Assembly (NCBI RefSeq): GCF_013403865.1
Contig: NZ_JABFDK010000001.1
Coordinates: forward strand, 372,001 to 436,000
DNA length: 64,000 nucleotides
Reading direction: 5' to 3'
From: Winogradskyella costae
GTDB taxonomy: Bacteria > Bacteroidota > Bacteroidia > Flavobacteriales > Flavobacteriaceae
This document shows, one piece after another, positions 16,244-24,995 of the stretch (position 1 is its first letter; each line of letters opens with the position of its first letter). The notes under the pieces were generated by a model. The model searched no databases and had not been told where the DNA came from. It saw nothing but the letters and a program-made list of their open reading frames with translations. A program made the position numbers and the translations under genes.

Positions 16244-17626
16244 TTACGTATCAACTGATATATAAAACCTAAAAGATGTGCCTACACCAATATCACTTTC
16301 TAAAATTAAACCTCCTCCTAACATCTCAATATAAGCCTTTGATATAGACAAGCCAATACCAGATCCATGAAGCGCTTTTTCATTACCGACATCAACTTGA
16401 TAGAAAGGATTAAAAATTGTGTCTTTTTTATCTCTAGGAATACCAACCCCTGTATCTTGGATAAAAATCTCTAATTGGGAGGTCGTCCTATCTAAACTAC
16501 AGCTAAATATTATACTATCTCCTCTTGAAGTATATTTTATAGCATTTTCTATTAAATGCTTTAATATAGTGGAGAATTTATCGCTATCTGAATATATTTG
16601 ACTGTCCTTTTCTGAAATGAAATTATTTAAAATAAACTCAACATTCTTTAATTCTGCTTCTGGTGCAAACATTTTATAAACCTCTTCAATAAGATTATTA
16701 ACATTGAATAATGTTTTTTTGATCGTCATAAGTCCGGTTTCAATCTTAGATATATTTAAAATATCTGTAATAACATCTAATAATTCGTTACCACTACCTT
16801 CTATTACTTTAACATATTCTTGGTACTCACTGTCCTCTTGATGGTATTCCTTTAAAAGCTCTGCACACCCCAAAATGCCATACATTGGTGTTCTGATTTC
16901 ATGACTCATATTCGTCAAAAAAGCAGATTTCAGTTGATCCGATTGCTCTGCACGCTCTTTTGCAATGACCACATTTTTATGTTTCTCAAGAAGCTCTTCT
17001 TGTAATTCATTTTCTTTTAACAAGGCATTATGCAAACGATCTATTAAAAACGAAACGGAAAGTACAGTAAGTAGTCCAAAAACTATATTATTAATAAAAA
17101 CAACAAATAATATTTCTATTGGAGATTCTGAAAAAAACCGAATATCGATCCACTTAGTTAAATCAATGAATAATACAATAATATAAAATACAGCAGATAA
17201 CAAAACAGAATTAACACCCGCTTTTTTTCCACTGTAAAGCGTTATTAAAACACTTAGCATAAATAATAAAATAGTTCCATTACCATTTAGTCCTAAATCA
17301 ATGATTAAAGCAAAAGACAACACAAAGAGATTAATAGAAAATATAGTTTTCTTTGTGGTTAGCCGCATGTGCTTATTCAAAATCAAAAACATCATAACCA
17401 AAACAGCTACAGTATCTATGACAAAAACAAACCATTTTTCTAATGCAATAGCCATACCTGCACTAGGGATATAAGAAATTAAGCTTAACGCAAGTGTTAA
17501 TATTAAAATTGAAATAAACAATTTATCTCTAAAATATGATAAGTCGTCTCTTTCTTTTTGATCATTAGAAAAACCACTATATTTAATATACCATTGGCGA
17601 TAGGACAACCAAAGTTTTTTTAGCAT
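16244..17626 (-). CDS. Membrane sensor histidine kinase
   Basis: 460 residues. Six hydrophobic helices occupy about residues 33-195, with little periplasmic loop, so the signal is probably sensed in or at the membrane. A coiled coil leads to the phosphoacceptor motif FLTNMSHEIRTPMYG (His242). The ATPase domain has LIENAIKYTS, IQDTGVGIP and GSGIGLSISKAY. There is no receiver domain and no adjacent response regulator, so the partner is encoded elsewhere. It is convergent with the small RNA unit and divergent from kynU. Substrate and target are unknown. Confidence 0.9.
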   Translation of the reverse strand: MLKKLWLSYRQWYIKYSGFSNDQKERDDLSYFRDKLFISILILTLALSLISYIPSAGMAIALEKWFVFVIDTVAVLVMMFLILNKHMRLTTKKTIFSINLFVLSFALIIDLGLNGNGTILLFMLSVLITLYSGKKAGVNSVLLSAVFYIIVLFIDLTKWIDIRFFSESPIEILFVVFINNIVFGLLTVLSVSFLIDRLHNALLKENELQEELLEKHKNVVIAKERAEQSDQLKSAFLTNMSHEIRTPMYGILGCAELLKEYHQEDSEYQEYVKVIEGSGNELLDVITDILNISKIETGLMTIKKTLFNVNNLIEEVYKMFAPEAELKNVEFILNNFISEKDSQIYSDSDKFSTILKHLIENAIKYTSRGDSIIFSCSLDRTTSQLEIFIQDTGVGIPRDKKDTIFNPFYQVDVGNEKALHGSGIGLSISKAYIEMLGGGLILESDIGVGTSFRFYISVDT

Positions 17627-17747
17627 CTATAAAATAATTAATAACTATAAATTTAGTCTGAAAAAGATACGTAAAACTATTTAATTCTTTTTAATTCCCT
17701 ACTACTTTCTACATTAATCGATTAAAGGAAATATCATATAATTATGC

Positions 17748-17755
17748 TATTTTTG
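17748..17755 (+). promoter_or_regulatory. -7 element of the kynurenine cluster
   Basis: TATTTTTG overlaps codons 2-4 of the longest kynU reading frame (ATG 17744). Transcription would begin near 17760, which favours the TTG start at 17780. Confidence 0.5.
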
Positions 17756-17779
17756 TTACAAACCGAAAAACCTTTCAAA

Positions 17780-19057
17780 TTGTCCAACTACAAATTAGGT
17801 CTTGACTATGCAAAAAAACAAGACGAATTAGACGAATTATCTAGCTACAGAGCACAATTTCATATTCCAAAAGACAAATACGGAAACGATCTTATATACC
17901 TATGTGGCAACTCATTAGGCCTACAGCCAAAATCAACCAAGGCTTATATCGATCAAGAATTAGAAGATTGGGCAAATCTCGGAGTAGAAGGTCATACTGA
18001 TGCTAAAAATCCTTGGTTACCTTATCATGAATTTTTAACGGAGGCTACAGCAAAGCTTGTTGGCGCAAAACCTATTGAAGTGGTCACTATGAACTCTTTA
18101 ACTGCAAATTTGCATTTTATGATGGCTTCCTTTTATAAACCAACAAAGGAACGTTATAAAATTCTCATAGAGAGTGATGCTTTTCCTTCCGATAAATATG
18201 CTGTAGAGTCACAATTACGTCATCATGGTTACGATGATAAAGAAGGTTTAATCTTATGGAAACCAAGAGAAGGCGAAGAATTACTAAATTATGAAGATTT
18301 AGAAACCATTCTCAAAGCGCACGGAAATGAAATTGCACTTATTATGGTTGGAGGCGTCAATTATTACACCGGTCAATTTTTCGATTTTAAACGGATTACA
18401 AAGCTTGGTCACAGTTACGGTTGTAAAGTTGGATTTGATTGCGCACATGGAGCCGGAAACGTCGATTTAGATTTACATAATTCCGGAGCCGATTTTGCCG
18501 TTTGGTGTACGTATAAATACATGAATTCTGGACCAGGAAGTTTATCGGGTTGTTTTGTTCATGAGAGACATGCCTATGATAAAACCTTAAACCGATTTAC
18601 AGGTTGGTGGAGCCACAATAAAGATACACGTTTTAATATGCGACATGAGTTTGATGTGTTACCAGGAGCCGAAGGTTGGCAACTCAGTAATCCACCAATT
18701 TTATCCATGGCAGCTATAAAAGCTTCTTTAGATATGTTTCATGAAGTCGGATTTGATAAAATTCTAAAAAAATCGAAAAAACTAACTGGTTATTTCGAGT
18801 TTTTACTGAAGCAATTAGGCGAAGATACCATTAGAATTATCACTCCAGAAAATCCCGATGAACGCGGTTGCCAATTATCTATTCAAGTATTAAATGCAGA
18901 TAAATCATTACACGACAAATTAACCGAAGCTGGAGTTATTAGCGATTGGCGAGAACCTGATGTGATTAGATGTGCACCAATTCCGTTGTACAATTCATTT
19001 GAAGATGTGTATTTGATGGTTGAAAAAATGAAAACAATATTAAAAAGCCCATCTTAG
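17780..19057 (+). CDS. kynU: Kynureninase
   Basis: A PLP enzyme that cleaves kynurenine or 3-hydroxykynurenine to anthranilate or 3-hydroxyanthranilate plus alanine. Visible blocks: YLCGNSLGLQPK, MNSLTANLHFMM, the PLP-binding VGFDCAHGAGNVDLDLH, and WCTYKYMNSGPGS with the Schiff-base Lys. The substrate-binding FTGWWSHN and GWQLSNPPILSMAA are also present. From TTG 17780 it has 425 residues and begins SNYKLGLDYAKKQDE, as family members do. The longer ATG 17744 start adds a hydrophobic stretch that overlaps the promoter. It is the first gene of the tryptophan/kynurenine degradation cluster. Confidence 0.95.
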   Translation: MSNYKLGLDYAKKQDELDELSSYRAQFHIPKDKYGNDLIYLCGNSLGLQPKSTKAYIDQELEDWANLGVEGHTDAKNPWLPYHEFLTEATAKLVGAKPIEVVTMNSLTANLHFMMASFYKPTKERYKILIESDAFPSDKYAVESQLRHHGYDDKEGLILWKPREGEELLNYEDLETILKAHGNEIALIMVGGVNYYTGQFFDFKRITKLGHSYGCKVGFDCAHGAGNVDLDLHNSGADFAVWCTYKYMNSGPGSLSGCFVHERHAYDKTLNRFTGWWSHNKDTRFNMRHEFDVLPGAEGWQLSNPPILSMAAIKASLDMFHEVGFDKILKKSKKLTGYFEFLLKQLGEDTIRIITPENPDERGCQLSIQVLNADKSLHDKLTEAGVISDWREPDVIRCAPIPLYNSFEDVYLMVEKMKTILKSPS

Positions 19058-19141
19058 TTATTTAGCAAAAAAGGAACTGGAATGGATTTATTAACACAAA
19101 TAGAATACTGATTGAATTAAGAACGGAATAATTAAACTATC

Positions 19142-19311
19142 AAGTCCTAAATCAATTCGGATAATTGAACATCAATTTGCAGAAATAGAGAGCGAAAAAG
19201 CGGAACTGCGAAGCAAAGCTTCAAGCATGAAGCTTTGAAAGCGAATGTTTCGAAGGAATTTCCTCAGATTGATTGTGATTTTTGGTTCGTTTGCATCAAG
19301 GCAAATGAACA
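19142..19311 (+). repeat. 170-bp intergenic direct repeat, copy 1
   Basis: Roughly 148 of 170 bases match 20781-20950 by hand count, and the last 61 bases (19251-19311) are identical. It contains an inverted repeat (AAAGCTTCA 19215-19223 against TGAAGCTTT 19228-19236). It ends 13 bp before the kmo start, so it forms the kmo leader. Its reading frame gives a false N-terminal extension of Kmo. I recall similar sequences scattered between genes in Flavobacteriaceae, but cannot verify that here. Confidence 0.85.
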
Positions 19312-19324
19312 GAAAAATAAATAT

Positions 19325-20725
19325 ATGATTAACAAAAAACAAAACATATTAATTATCGGCGCAGGACTCTGCGGAAGCCTACTAGCCTTAAGATTAGGAC
19401 AAAGAGGCTACAACGTTACTGTTTACGAAATGCGTCCAGACTTAAGAAAAACAGATATCTCTGCAGGTCGTTCTATAAATTTAGCATTTTCAGACAGAGG
19501 TAACAAAGCCATGAAACTTGTTGGCATTGAAGACAAAGTAAAGGAACTTTGCATACCAATGAATGGCAGAATGATTCATGATAAAGACGGCAACACTTTT
19601 TTATCAAATTATAGTGGACGCGAGCATCAATATATTAATTCAATTTCGAGAGGGGAATTAAACGCATTACTTTTAAATGAAGCCGAAAAGCATGACAATG
19701 TAAAAATTTATTTCAACAGAAAATGTAAATCTGTAGATTTTGAAAAAACTACTGCTTTATTTGAAGATTACAATTCTAAAGAAGAATTCATAGAAGATGC
19801 GGATTGTATCATAGCAACAGACGGAGCAGGTTCTGCACTTAGAAAAAGTTATTACCTTGGAAAGAAATTTCTATTCAGCTTTTCGCAAGATTATTTAAGT
19901 CATGGTTATAAAGAATTAAGCATTCTACCAACAGAAAACGGCGACTATAAAACCTACAAAAATGCATTACATATTTGGCCTAGAAGTAGTTTTATGCTAA
20001 TTGCCTTACCAAATTTAGATGGTAGTTTTACAGTCACACTATTTTTAAGTTATGCTGAAGGCGAATACAATTTCAATAATTTAACGACACCAGAATTAGT
20101 TACGGAATTCTTCCAAAAAGAATTTCCAGATGCTTTAGCAATTATGCCCAATTTAGTGGACGATTTTTTCGAAAACCCCACAGCTGCATTAGGAACCGTA
20201 AAATGTTCACCTTGGCATTATAAAGGAAACACACTACTGATGGGAGATTCTGCACATGCTATTGTGCCTTTTTATGGTCAAGGTATGAATGCCTCTTTTG
20301 AAGATGTGGTTGAATTTGATAAAGTTTTAGACGAAAATTTAGAAAACTGGGAAGCTACTTTTACAGCTTACGAAAAAAATAGAAAGAAAGACACAGATGC
20401 TATTGCCGATTTAGCGATAGATAATTTCCACGAAATGAAAGGTCACGTATCAAATCCTATTTTTCAAGAAAAACGAAAAATAGAAATGGCTCTAGAAAAA
20501 GAGTTTCCAACGGAATACGATTCTAAATATAGTTTAGTAACTTTCAACGCCGCGGTAGGCTACAGAGAAGCCATGTTAAGAGGAAGAGCTCAGGATAAAG
20601 CGATTTTAAATATGTTAACGGATAAAATTATTTCACCCGAAGACGGTTTAAAAGATATTCTAAAAAAAGTAAAAGCAGAAACTGAAGCTATTTTAGAAGA
20701 TGATAGAATTGCTGGGTTACATTAG
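19325..20725 (+). CDS. kmo: Kynurenine 3-monooxygenase
   Basis: An FAD- and NADPH-dependent hydroxylase turning kynurenine into 3-hydroxykynurenine. The 466 residues start with the dinucleotide motif ILIIGAGLCGSLLALRL and the acidic strand end VYEMRPD. RSINLAFSDRG, the flavin motif GDSAHAIVPFYGQGMNASFED and the C-terminal YREAMLRGRAQ characteristic of the family follow. The in-frame extension to 19235 lies in the intergenic repeat and has no family similarity, so I use ATG 19325. It lies between kynU and the RidA-type gene and is flanked by the two copies of a 170-bp repeat. Confidence 0.95.
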   Translation: MINKKQNILIIGAGLCGSLLALRLGQRGYNVTVYEMRPDLRKTDISAGRSINLAFSDRGNKAMKLVGIEDKVKELCIPMNGRMIHDKDGNTFLSNYSGREHQYINSISRGELNALLLNEAEKHDNVKIYFNRKCKSVDFEKTTALFEDYNSKEEFIEDADCIIATDGAGSALRKSYYLGKKFLFSFSQDYLSHGYKELSILPTENGDYKTYKNALHIWPRSSFMLIALPNLDGSFTVTLFLSYAEGEYNFNNLTTPELVTEFFQKEFPDALAIMPNLVDDFFENPTAALGTVKCSPWHYKGNTLLMGDSAHAIVPFYGQGMNASFEDVVEFDKVLDENLENWEATFTAYEKNRKKDTDAIADLAIDNFHEMKGHVSNPIFQEKRKIEMALEKEFPTEYDSKYSLVTFNAAVGYREAMLRGRAQDKAILNMLTDKIISPEDGLKDILKKVKAETEAILEDDRIAGLH

Positions 20726-20780
20726 ATGCTAGCAAACAACTAACAAACTTGGGATTGAAAACAGTAATTAGTAAATACTA

Positions 20781-20950
20781 ATGTCCCAAATCAATTCAAA
20801 GAATTGAACATCAATCTGCAGAAATAAAGAGCGAAGGAATGTAGATGCGAAGCGAAGCTTTAAGCACGGAATTCTGAAAGCGAATGTTCCGAAGGAATTT
20901 CCTCAGATTGATTGTGATTTTTGGTTCGTTTGCATCAAGGCAAATGAACA
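20781..20950 (+). repeat. 170-bp intergenic direct repeat, copy 2
   Basis: The same length and orientation as 19142-19311. The 3' 61 bases (20890-20950) are identical to copy 1, and the 5' part has diverged. It lies between kmo and the RidA-type gene. Confidence 0.85.
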
Positions 20951-20966
20951 TAATAAAAATAAGCAG

Positions 20967-20999
20967 ATTGTCACATCACGAAAAAACGTGATTCACAAT
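20967..20999. repeat. Imperfect palindrome before the RidA-type gene
   Basis: ATCACG/CGTGAT flank a six-A loop, and ATTGT/ACAAT form an outer stem. It resembles small repetitive palindromes scattered in many genomes. It has no T run in the right place for a good terminator. Confidence 0.45.
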
Positions 21000-21017
21000 G
21001 ACCGATAATACAAAATT

Positions 21018-21449
21018 ATGAGTAACAATACAAAACCTACTTCCGAAGGAACAGGTGTAACACCAAGAGGAGCCTATCCACACGTAAAACAAGTCGGAGA
21101 CTTCATATTCGTTTCGGGTACAAGTTCTAGACGCGCAGATAACACCATTGCAGGCGTTGACCTCATCGACGACATGGAAACAAAGCGTTTAAACGCATAC
21201 ACCCAAACCCAAGAAGTTCTAAAAAACATAGAAAAGAACTTAGCAAAAGTTGGAGCCAGCTTAAAAGATGTGGTAGATGTGACCTCTTTTTTAGTCAACA
21301 TGAATGACTTTGCTGACTATAATAAAGCCTACGGAGAATTCTTTGAAAAAGAAACAGGACCAACCAGAACAACAGTTGCAGTGCATCAGTTACCGCATCC
21401 GGATTTGGTGGTGGAGATTAAGGTTATGGCTTATAAGAAGAAAGATTAA
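21018..21449 (+). CDS. RidA-family protein, probable 2-aminomuconate deaminase
   Basis: 143 residues with the RidA fold: N-terminal [27 protein letters not shown], the trimer-core segment [24 protein letters not shown], and the closing ARTTV-like [20 protein letters not shown]. RidA proteins deaminate enamines and imines. Its length and place between kmo and an aminomuconate semialdehyde dehydrogenase point to the 2-aminomuconate deaminase role known for AmnD-type members of the pathway, giving 4-oxalocrotonate. The pathway assignment is inferred from context; the family is firm. Confidence 0.85.
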   Translation: MSNNTKPTSEGTGVTPRGAYPHVKQVGDFIFVSGTSSRRADNTIAGVDLIDDMETKRLNAYTQTQEVLKNIEKNLAKVGASLKDVVDVTSFLVNMNDFADYNKAYGEFFEKETGPTRTTVAVHQLPHPDLVVEIKVMAYKKKD

Positions 21450-21519
21450 AGAACCAAGAGCCAAGAAATATACAGATACTTCCTACCTCTTTTCTCTTGG
21501 TTCTTTCATCTGATAACAC

Positions 21520-22959
21520 ATGAACATCAAAAACTACATAAACGGAAAATTCCAAAATCCAATTCAAGGCAATTGGATAGATAACTACAACCCTTCTGAT
21601 GGAGAAATCTATGGACAAATTCCAAACTCATCAAAAGAAGATGTAGAAAGCGCATACAAAAGTGCAAAATCAGCATTCTATAGCTGGAGTCACGCAACCT
21701 TAGAAGAACGCAGCAGAATTCTAATTAAAATTTCAGAATTACTAGAAGCCAACTTAGACCGTTTTGCAGAAGCCGAAAGTAAAGACAATGGCAAACCTAT
21801 TTCATTAGCTAAAGCCGTTGATATTCCTAGAGCAGCAAGTAATTTTCGATTTTTTGGAAATGCGATTACACAATTCGCGAGTGAAAGTCATGAATCTATA
21901 GGTCAAAATGCCATTAATTACACCTTGCGTCAACCTATTGGAGTTGTGGGTTGTATTTCGCCTTGGAACCTTCCACTCTATTTATTTACATGGAAAATTG
22001 CACCAGCTTTAGCGGCAGGAAATTGCGTAGTTGCCAAACCAAGTGAAATCACACCAATGACGGCCTATTTACTAGGCGAAATTTGTAACGAAGCAGGTTT
22101 ACCAAAAGGTGTTTTAAATATTGTTCACGGATTAGGAACCTCAACAGGACAAGCCATAATTGAGCATCCAGACATTAAAGCCATAAGTTTTACAGGAGGC
22201 ACAGCAACAGGAGCACATATTGCGAGAGTCGCTGCACCACTATTCAAAAAATTATCCTTAGAATTAGGTGGGAAAAACCCAAATATCATTTTTGCAGATT
22301 GTGATTATGAAGATATGTTAGCAACAACGGTTCGTTCGTCTTTTGCTAATCAAGGGCAGATTTGCTTGTGTGGCAGTCGCATTTTTGTGGAAGCTTCTAT
22401 CTATGAAAAATTTAAAAAAGACTTTGTTGAAAAAGTAAAAGCATTAAAAGTTGGACATCCATCTGAAGCAGATACCAATATTGGAGCCTTAGTTTCTAAA
22501 TCGCATTTAGAAAAGGTAAGAGATTACATTCAAATCGCTAAAAATGAAAATGGAACTATTTTATGTGGTGGAAACGAAGTCACAGTAAATGGATATGAAA
22601 ATGGTTATTATTTAGAACCTACAGTTATTGAAGTACCAAATGATGATTGCAGAGTAAACCAAGAAGAAATATTTGGACCTGTCGTTACTATAATGCCATT
22701 CAACTCAGAAGATGACGTTTTAGAAATGGCCAACAAAGTAAAATATGGCTTATCAGCAACACTTTGGACGAATGATTTAAAACGAACTCTGAAACTAAGT
22801 AACCAGCTACAAGCCGGAATTGTTTGGGTGAACACTTGGATGATGCGCGATTTAAGAACACCCTTTGGGGGTGTTAAAGCATCTGGTGTTGGACGCGAAG
22901 GTGGATTTGAAGCTTTGCGTTTTTTTACGGAAGCCAAGAATGTTTGTATAAAGTATTAA
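21520..22959 (+). CDS. 2-aminomuconate 6-semialdehyde dehydrogenase (aldehyde dehydrogenase family)
   Basis: 479 residues, typical for NAD-dependent aldehyde dehydrogenases. Motifs: GCISPWNLPLYLFTWKIAPA, KPSEITPMTA for the cofactor, FTGGTATGAHI, the general base in LELGGKNPN, and the nucleophile Cys in NQGQICLCGSR. IFGPVVTIMPF and FGGVKASGVGREGG are also present. The relatives I recognise oxidise hydroxymuconic or aminomuconic semialdehyde. The cluster makes aminomuconic semialdehyde (by ACMS decarboxylation) the likely substrate. It follows the RidA-type gene by 70 bp. Confidence 0.9.
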   Translation: MNIKNYINGKFQNPIQGNWIDNYNPSDGEIYGQIPNSSKEDVESAYKSAKSAFYSWSHATLEERSRILIKISELLEANLDRFAEAESKDNGKPISLAKAVDIPRAASNFRFFGNAITQFASESHESIGQNAINYTLRQPIGVVGCISPWNLPLYLFTWKIAPALAAGNCVVAKPSEITPMTAYLLGEICNEAGLPKGVLNIVHGLGTSTGQAIIEHPDIKAISFTGGTATGAHIARVAAPLFKKLSLELGGKNPNIIFADCDYEDMLATTVRSSFANQGQICLCGSRIFVEASIYEKFKKDFVEKVKALKVGHPSEADTNIGALVSKSHLEKVRDYIQIAKNENGTILCGGNEVTVNGYENGYYLEPTVIEVPNDDCRVNQEEIFGPVVTIMPFNSEDDVLEMANKVKYGLSATLWTNDLKRTLKLSNQLQAGIVWVNTWMMRDLRTPFGGVKASGVGREGGFEALRFFTEAKNVCIKY

Positions 22960-22977
22960 CCGTATCCAAAAAGCACC

Positions 22978-23409
22978 TTGAACAGAAGAGAATTTTTATT
23001 ACTTGTTTGGACAAAATTTTTAAGACCAGTCTTATTTATTTTTACCATAATCTTTTGTGTCAATTTTCTAATTGATGTTTTTAAAGAAGGTAATTTCGAT
23101 AATTTTATAAATATTGGAAAATTAATTATCCTAATGGTATTAATTTACATTTCGATATACTTTTTAAACATATTTATAGAATTAATTAGAGATAAAATAT
23201 ATTTAATACTACCAGATTCTATTAAACAGATATTACAAATCTTCAGTAAAATCATAAGTTATATACTTCCTTTTATTTTAGGGGCGTTAATTTATCATTT
23301 CTGGTTTGAAGACAAACCTAAAGCGATAGTATTAGTACTCATAATTTTAAATAGTAAAATAAGTAATTATAATAAAAACGAAAAAGAAAATGAATTTCAA
23401 CCTCAATAA
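22978..23409 (+). CDS. Unrecognised four-helix membrane protein inside the kynurenine cluster
   Basis: 143 residues from a TTG start at 22978. Four hydrophobic segments are visible at about residues 12-32, 45-68, 90-108 and 113-127, ending in a basic polar tail (SKISNYNKNEKENE). No motif or family is recognised. It begins 18 bp after the dehydrogenase and its last 20 bp overlap the SDR start, so it is tightly embedded in the operon. Its codon use is more AT-rich and more Ile/Phe-rich than its neighbours, partly a membrane-protein effect. Transport of a pathway compound is a guess only. Confidence 0.6.
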   Translation: MNRREFLLLVWTKFLRPVLFIFTIIFCVNFLIDVFKEGNFDNFINIGKLIILMVLIYISIYFLNIFIELIRDKIYLILPDSIKQILQIFSKIISYILPFILGALIYHFWFEDKPKAIVLVLIILNSKISNYNKNEKENEFQPQ

Positions 23410-24172
23410 CAAATACGCATTAGTTTGTGGTAGCACAGCAGGCATAGGAAAAGCAACAGCAATGGCTTTAGCTGCAGAAGGTGTTCAGGTCACTTTAATC
23501 GCTAGAAATGAAGACAAGTTAAAAGCAACACTTTCAGAATTACCTCAACAAAGACCACACGATTATATTGTGGCTGATTTTTCGAATCCAACAGAATTGA
23601 GAGCCAAAGTTTCAGACTATATTTCTAAACATCATGGGTTTCATATTTTGGTGAATAATACAGGAGGTCCAAAAGGTGGTCCTGTTTTTTCTGCTGACGT
23701 AGAAGAATTTGAATCGGCTTTTACACAGCATTTAAAATGTAACCATGTATTGGCTCAAAATGTTGTTCCTTTTATGAAAACTGAAAATTACGGACGCATA
23801 ATAAATGTGATTTCAACATCTGTAAAACAGCCTTTAGATGGACTTGGAGTCAGTAATACGATTCGTGGAGCGGTAGCCAACTGGAGTAAAACCTTAGCTA
23901 ACGAGTTAGGGCAATTTGGTATTACAGTAAACAACGTTTTACCAGGAGCAACAGGTACTGAGCGATTAACCCAAATTATTAAAAACAAATCGGCGAAATC
24001 TGGAAGCACAGAAGAAGCAGCAGCTAATGCCATGAAAAATGCTGTGCCTGCAAAACGTTTTGCAAAACCAGAAGAATTAGCTGATGCAATAACGTTTTTA
24101 GCAAGTGAACGCGCTGCTTATATTAATGGAATTAATCTTCCTGTTGATGGCGGACGAACAAAATCTTTGTAA
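23390..24172 (+). CDS. Atypical short-chain dehydrogenase/reductase in the kynurenine cluster
   Basis: 260 residues. The N-terminal cofactor motif CGSTAGIGKATA and the structural NNTGG are intact, and the closing GINLPVDGG is typical of SDRs. The active-site region reads VISTSVKQPLDGLGVSNTIRG. Where classical SDRs have Tyr-x-x-x-Lys, this protein has Ser155 and Arg159 on my alignment by eye. It belongs to a known SDR subgroup with LSN-type active sites rather than being a broken gene. Its start overlaps the preceding membrane-protein gene. A role in handling a kynurenine-pathway intermediate is inferred from position only. Confidence 0.8.
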   Translation: MNFNLNNKYALVCGSTAGIGKATAMALAAEGVQVTLIARNEDKLKATLSELPQQRPHDYIVADFSNPTELRAKVSDYISKHHGFHILVNNTGGPKGGPVFSADVEEFESAFTQHLKCNHVLAQNVVPFMKTENYGRIINVISTSVKQPLDGLGVSNTIRGAVANWSKTLANELGQFGITVNNVLPGATGTERLTQIIKNKSAKSGSTEEAAANAMKNAVPAKRFAKPEELADAITFLASERAAYINGINLPVDGGRTKSL

Positions 24173-24183
24173 CTTTATGACTT

Positions 24184-24255
24184 GTCATTCCTGCGAATAC
24201 AGGAATCCAAAATAAAAACAATAATAACATAGATTCCTGCCTTCGCAGGAATGAC
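24184..24255. repeat. Nested inverted repeat (repetitive palindrome)
   Basis: Two 24-bp arms (24184-24207 and 24232-24255) are inverted copies matching at 22 of 24 positions. Each arm is itself a palindrome built on ATTCCTG/CAGGAAT. It fills the gap between the SDR and dioxygenase genes. A related single arm occurs at 24931. Confidence 0.8.
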
Positions 24256-24272
24256 GACAAAACAATATAACC

Positions 24273-24809
24273 ATGAGCAAAATATATCCTCCTATTAACT
24301 TTAAAGCATGGATCGATGAAAATCGTCATTTATTAAAGCCACCAGTTGGTAACAAAGTGGTTTGGAAAGATGGAGATTATATAGTCATGGTTGTTGGTGG
24401 TCCTAATAGCAGAAAGGATTATCATTATAATGAAACACCAGAATTTTTTCACCAAATCGAAGGTGATATGGTGCTTAAGATCATTGATAACGGCACACCA
24501 AAGGACATTCACATTAGAGAAGGTGAAATATTTCTTTTACCACCAAAAGTTCCGCATTCACCGCAACGTGGAGCAAACACGGTTGGATTGGTTATAGAAT
24601 ACCCGAGAGAAAAAGGAGTGCAAGATGCCTTACTTTGGTTCTGTGAAAACTGTACTACCAAATTGTACGAAGAGGATTTTACCGTTGAAAATATCGAAAC
24701 GGATATGCCTGTAATTTTCGACAAATATTACGGAGACAAGGACAAACGTAAGTGTCCGAATTGTGGTGCGGTAATGGAACCCCCTAAGAAGGTTCAGATT
24801 GAAGACTAA
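24273..24809 (+). CDS. 3-hydroxyanthranilate 3,4-dioxygenase
   Basis: A ring-opening Fe(II) cupin that converts 3-hydroxyanthranilate to 2-amino-3-carboxymuconate 6-semialdehyde (the enzyme also called HAAO or NbaC). The 178 residues include iron ligands His51 and Glu57 (DYHYNETPEFF) and His95 (PPKVPHSP). The family's second, rubredoxin-like site has Cys124/Cys127 (CENC) and Cys161/Cys164 (CPNC), found in the bacterial homodimeric form. The gene sits between the SDR and the ACMS decarboxylase, completing the core pathway. Confidence 0.96.
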   Translation: MSKIYPPINFKAWIDENRHLLKPPVGNKVVWKDGDYIVMVVGGPNSRKDYHYNETPEFFHQIEGDMVLKIIDNGTPKDIHIREGEIFLLPPKVPHSPQRGANTVGLVIEYPREKGVQDALLWFCENCTTKLYEEDFTVENIETDMPVIFDKYYGDKDKRKCPNCGAVMEPPKKVQIED

Positions 24810-24930
24810 TTTCTGTGAAAGGAGTAATCTGTGAGCTTTAAATAACTATTAAGCAATAGATAATTGCCTTTACAAGAAGTAAAAAATAATTACAAAAGAA
24901 TTCAAGATTAAATTGAATTCCAATTAATAA

Positions 24931-24986
24931 GATTCCTGCTTTCGCAGGAATGATAAAACGAGATGCTTCGACTGCACTCAGCATGA
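24931..24986. repeat. Repetitive palindromes before the ACMS decarboxylase gene
   Basis: 24931-24953 repeats the arm of the 24184 element (palindrome around CTTTCG). 24964-24986 is a second short imperfect palindrome around ACTGCACTCAG. Both resemble dispersed intergenic repeats; no function is inferred. Confidence 0.6.
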
Positions 24987-24995
24987 CAACTAAAT

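Noticed and set aside
19235..19324. N-terminal extension of kynurenine monooxygenase by 30 residues
   Set aside because: It lies in the 170-bp repeat, which also occurs between kmo and the RidA-type gene, and it has no family similarity.
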